From assembly GCA_945867725.1 (NCBI GenBank), contig CAMBJI010000006.1:1-19332 (forward strand): a stretch of 19,332 nucleotides of DNA, written 5' to 3'. The notes below the pieces were generated by a model that worked only from the letters and a program-made list of their open reading frames with translations, was not told where the DNA came from and did not search any database. Position numbers and translations under genes: made by a program. The DNA comes from Bordetella parapertussis. Lineage in GTDB: Bacteria > Pseudomonadota > Gammaproteobacteria > Burkholderiales > Burkholderiaceae_D. Below are positions 17,584 to 19,332 of this stretch, in pieces (position 1 is the first letter of the stretch; the number at the start of each line of letters is the position of its first letter).

Positions 17584-17601
17584 GCCAGAAACGCTGGTTT
17601 T
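17584..17601 (+). terminator. Weak terminator-like hairpin after dgt
   Basis: CCAG-AAACG-CTGG (17585-17597) followed by TTTT lies 11 bases after the dgt stop. The stem is only four to five pairs, so this is tentative. Confidence 0.3.
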
Positions 17602-17621
17602 AACATTGAATCAGCGGTTCT

Positions 17622-18713
17622 CTAATCTAGCGAACGCAGTGGATGCGCATACGCCGGCCACGCACTTTCGAAGAAGCGCTCCACCATCATCGGCGTGACC
17701 TCAGCCAGTGTCGCTGGATTCCATTTCGGCGTGTGATCTTTGTCTATCGCCAGCGCGCGGACACCTTCGATGACTTCACCATGCTCGAAACAGCGCCTGA
17801 CCATGGTTCGCTCCATGCGCAAACAGTCACCAATCGTCATCGTGGCTGCACGGCGTAGCTGCGACAGGGTCACACACATCATCAGCGGCGAGCGCTTGCG
17901 CATGATCTCCAGAGTTTTCCCCGCAAATTCGCTGGTGTCTGCTGAGAGTGATGCTATGAGCTCCGTGATGGAATTTCTGGAAAAATGTTGTTCAATCGAT
18001 TCCCGCATGCCTGCAAGACGGCTGTTCGCCGGATCTGCTTGCGAAGCGAAAGGTGCAGCGAAACGCGTGATGTCTTCGCGCAGACTGTCTGCTGATGAGG
18101 CGACCACAAGCGCCTGCAAGGCAGGCAATTCAGTAGCGGGCACAAAGACATCCGCCAGCCCAGCATACAGCGCGTCGCTGGCGCCGATCATCTCACCCGT
18201 CACCCCGAGATACGTCCCGAGCTGTCCGTTAGCGCGCGACAAAAAATGCCCACCGCCCACATCAGGGAAGAGTCCGATACCGACTTCGGGCATGGCCATT
18301 TTTGTGCGCTCTGTCACGATGCGGATTCGAGCCGCCGGCCCTGCTTGGGCAATACCCATGCCCCCACCCATCACGACACCATCCATCAATGCGATATAGG
18401 GTTTTGGGTAATGGTGGATTAGATGGTTGAGCGCATATTCTTCGGTAAAAAAATCTTCAATCAGCGCCGCACCCTCAATCGCTGTCGCTTTACCCTTCTG
18501 ATAAAAAAAACGGATATCGCCGCCCGCACAGTAAGCTTTTTCGCTGCTGCTGCGAACCATCACGCAATGAATGTCTGCCTGATCTCGCCAGTCCAGCAGC
18601 GCGCTGCTCATGGTGCGGACCATATCGAGTGTGAGTGAATTCAGGGCGCTGGGACGGTTCAGCGTGATGATGCCGGTGTGACCGTTAACTTCGGTCAATA
18701 CGAGGTCGCTCAT
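17622..18713 (-). CDS. 3-hydroxyisobutyryl-CoA hydrolase-like crotonase (enoyl-CoA hydratase/isomerase family)
   Basis: The 363-aa length and C-terminal block (VIEGVRALAIDKDHTPKWNP) place it in the ECH_2/HIBCH branch rather than among the 260-aa enoyl-CoA hydratases. The oxyanion-hole segments are CAGGDIRFFY (62-71) and DGVVMGGGMG (111-120). The acid pair E143 and D151 in PEVGIGLFPDVG matches the spacing of the catalytic Glu and Asp of human HIBCH. The likely reaction is hydrolysis of 3-hydroxyisobutyryl-CoA in valine breakdown, but substrate cannot be settled from sequence. It lies between convergent dgt and upstream hpf; no clear promoter or ribosome binding site was found. Confidence 0.85.
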   Translation of the reverse strand: MSDLVLTEVNGHTGIITLNRPSALNSLTLDMVRTMSSALLDWRDQADIHCVMVRSSSEKAYCAGGDIRFFYQKGKATAIEGAALIEDFFTEEYALNHLIHHYPKPYIALMDGVVMGGGMGIAQAGPAARIRIVTERTKMAMPEVGIGLFPDVGGGHFLSRANGQLGTYLGVTGEMIGASDALYAGLADVFVPATELPALQALVVASSADSLREDITRFAAPFASQADPANSRLAGMRESIEQHFSRNSITELIASLSADTSEFAGKTLEIMRKRSPLMMCVTLSQLRRAATMTIGDCLRMERTMVRRCFEHGEVIEGVRALAIDKDHTPKWNPATLAEVTPMMVERFFESAWPAYAHPLRSLD

Positions 18714-18858
18714 AAGATGTACTCAGGCAGGCGGTAAGTCGAAAGACATGAGTTTATCGGGAATGAGTCACTCCGCGCTTTTGAAGCGGGAAAGCCGGTC
18801 TTTTGCGTAGGCATAGTCCGCTGCGGTGTGGCGATTGCGACGAGTCGAAACAGAGGCG

Positions 18859-18883
18859 AAAAAAAGGGGCGCGATTGCGCCCC
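18859..18883 (-). terminator. Intrinsic terminator of hpf
   Basis: On the minus strand GGGGCGC-AATC-GCGCCCC forms a perfect 7-bp stem followed by seven Ts, 21 bases after the hpf stop. It separates hpf from the crotonase gene. The remaining 18714-18858 shows no gene. Confidence 0.92.
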
Positions 18884-18904
18884 GTTGCAGGATTTTGGTG
18901 AGAG

Positions 18905-19255
18905 TCAGGCCGCTTCTGCGTCAGGATCCGTGTGGCGTTTGATGCCATCGTGCTGATGGTCCTGAATCTTGTCTTTATGTTTCAATACCTGTCGATCCAG
19001 CTTATCCATCAGCAGATCGATGGCTGCATACATGTCCTGTGCTTCGCTCTCGACGTGAAAATCCTTGCTGCGCACATGTAAATTGATTTCTGCGCGCTGG
19101 CGTTTTTCTTTTTCGGTCAGGGAGTCGACGGAGAGTGTGACGGTAACATCGATGACGTTATCAAAATGTCGCTTGATGCGTTCGAGCTTGCTTTCAACAT
19201 AAGCCCGCAAGGCGGGGGTGACTTCCAGATGATGCCCACTGATTTTCAGATTCAT
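18905..19255 (-). CDS. hpf: Ribosome hibernation promoting factor, short form (HPF/YfiA family)
   Basis: The protein binds the 30S decoding region and helps form inactive ribosomes in stationary phase. The 116-aa length covers only the N-terminal S30AE domain, so it is the short form without the dimerising tail. The sequence starts [27 protein letters not shown] and has the basic central helix ([16 protein letters not shown]) that contacts rRNA. A strong Shine-Dalgarno, AAGGAG, lies upstream of the start (about 19262-19267 on the minus strand). In relatives hpf follows rpoN; the 77 bases upstream hold no recognisable rpoN end. Confidence 0.94.
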   Translation of the reverse strand: MNLKISGHHLEVTPALRAYVESKLERIKRHFDNVIDVTVTLSVDSLTEKEKRQRAEINLHVRSKDFHVESEAQDMYAAIDLLMDKLDRQVLKHKDKIQDHQHDGIKRHTDPDAEAA

Positions 19256-19332
19256 GCAGAGCGCTCCTTGGTATGGCGTTGCTGACGTTTTTTGTAAATC
19301 ATCGCAGGGTGATTTGCAGAGCGTACAGCAGC

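Noticed and set aside
18754..18948. 64-aa minus-strand frame overlapping the hpf 3' end
   Set aside because: It runs through the hpf terminator in another frame and has no recognisable protein features.

Overview
The window looks like a chromosomal segment of a Burkholderiales-type betaproteobacterium, possibly near Oxalobacteraceae. This rests on protein character and gene order: hemB-engB-cytochrome c4-resB-ccsB, msrPQ, lptM-lysA divergent from cyaY, mrcA divergent from the pilM-Q locus, and then aroK-aroB-dgt. The genus cannot be fixed from sequence alone. Nearly all of the window is dense housekeeping DNA with short intergenic gaps. No tRNA, rRNA, CRISPR array, insertion sequence or integrase was seen.

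Layout. Bases 1-653 hold the 3' part of a SopB/IpgD-type inositol phosphate phosphatase, an effector-like gene that enters from the left edge and ends at a bidirectional hairpin. Bases 747-2639 (minus) hold hemB and engB. The gap between them carries a strong plus-strand terminator and stem-loops that fit the 'anti-hemB' RNA described in betaproteobacteria. Bases 2814-8709 (plus) form a periplasmic redox block: di-heme cytochrome c4, the System II cytochrome c maturation pair ResB/CcsB, and the methionine sulfoxide repair pair MsrP/MsrQ. Bases 8716-10175 (minus) are lysA preceded by the tiny lipoprotein gene lptM. cyaY (frataxin) runs the other way. mrcA (PBP1a) occupies 10657-13008 on the minus strand.

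The most striking region is 13241-14643. Here a type IV pilus assembly operon (normally pilMNOPQ) is reduced to the first ~50 codons of pilM joined out of frame to the C-terminal ~420 codons of pilQ. pilN, pilO, pilP, most of pilM and the N-terminal part of pilQ are missing. Either this strain has lost type IV pilus assembly by a clean deletion, or the assembly is wrong at this point. The downstream genes aroK, aroB and dgt (shikimate pathway and dNTP hydrolysis) are intact and translationally coupled through short overlaps.

The right end (17622-19255, minus) holds a 3-hydroxyisobutyryl-CoA hydrolase-like crotonase and the ribosome hibernation factor hpf with a textbook terminator. An effector-type phosphatase beside a damaged pilus locus would suit a host-associated lifestyle, but that is inference.
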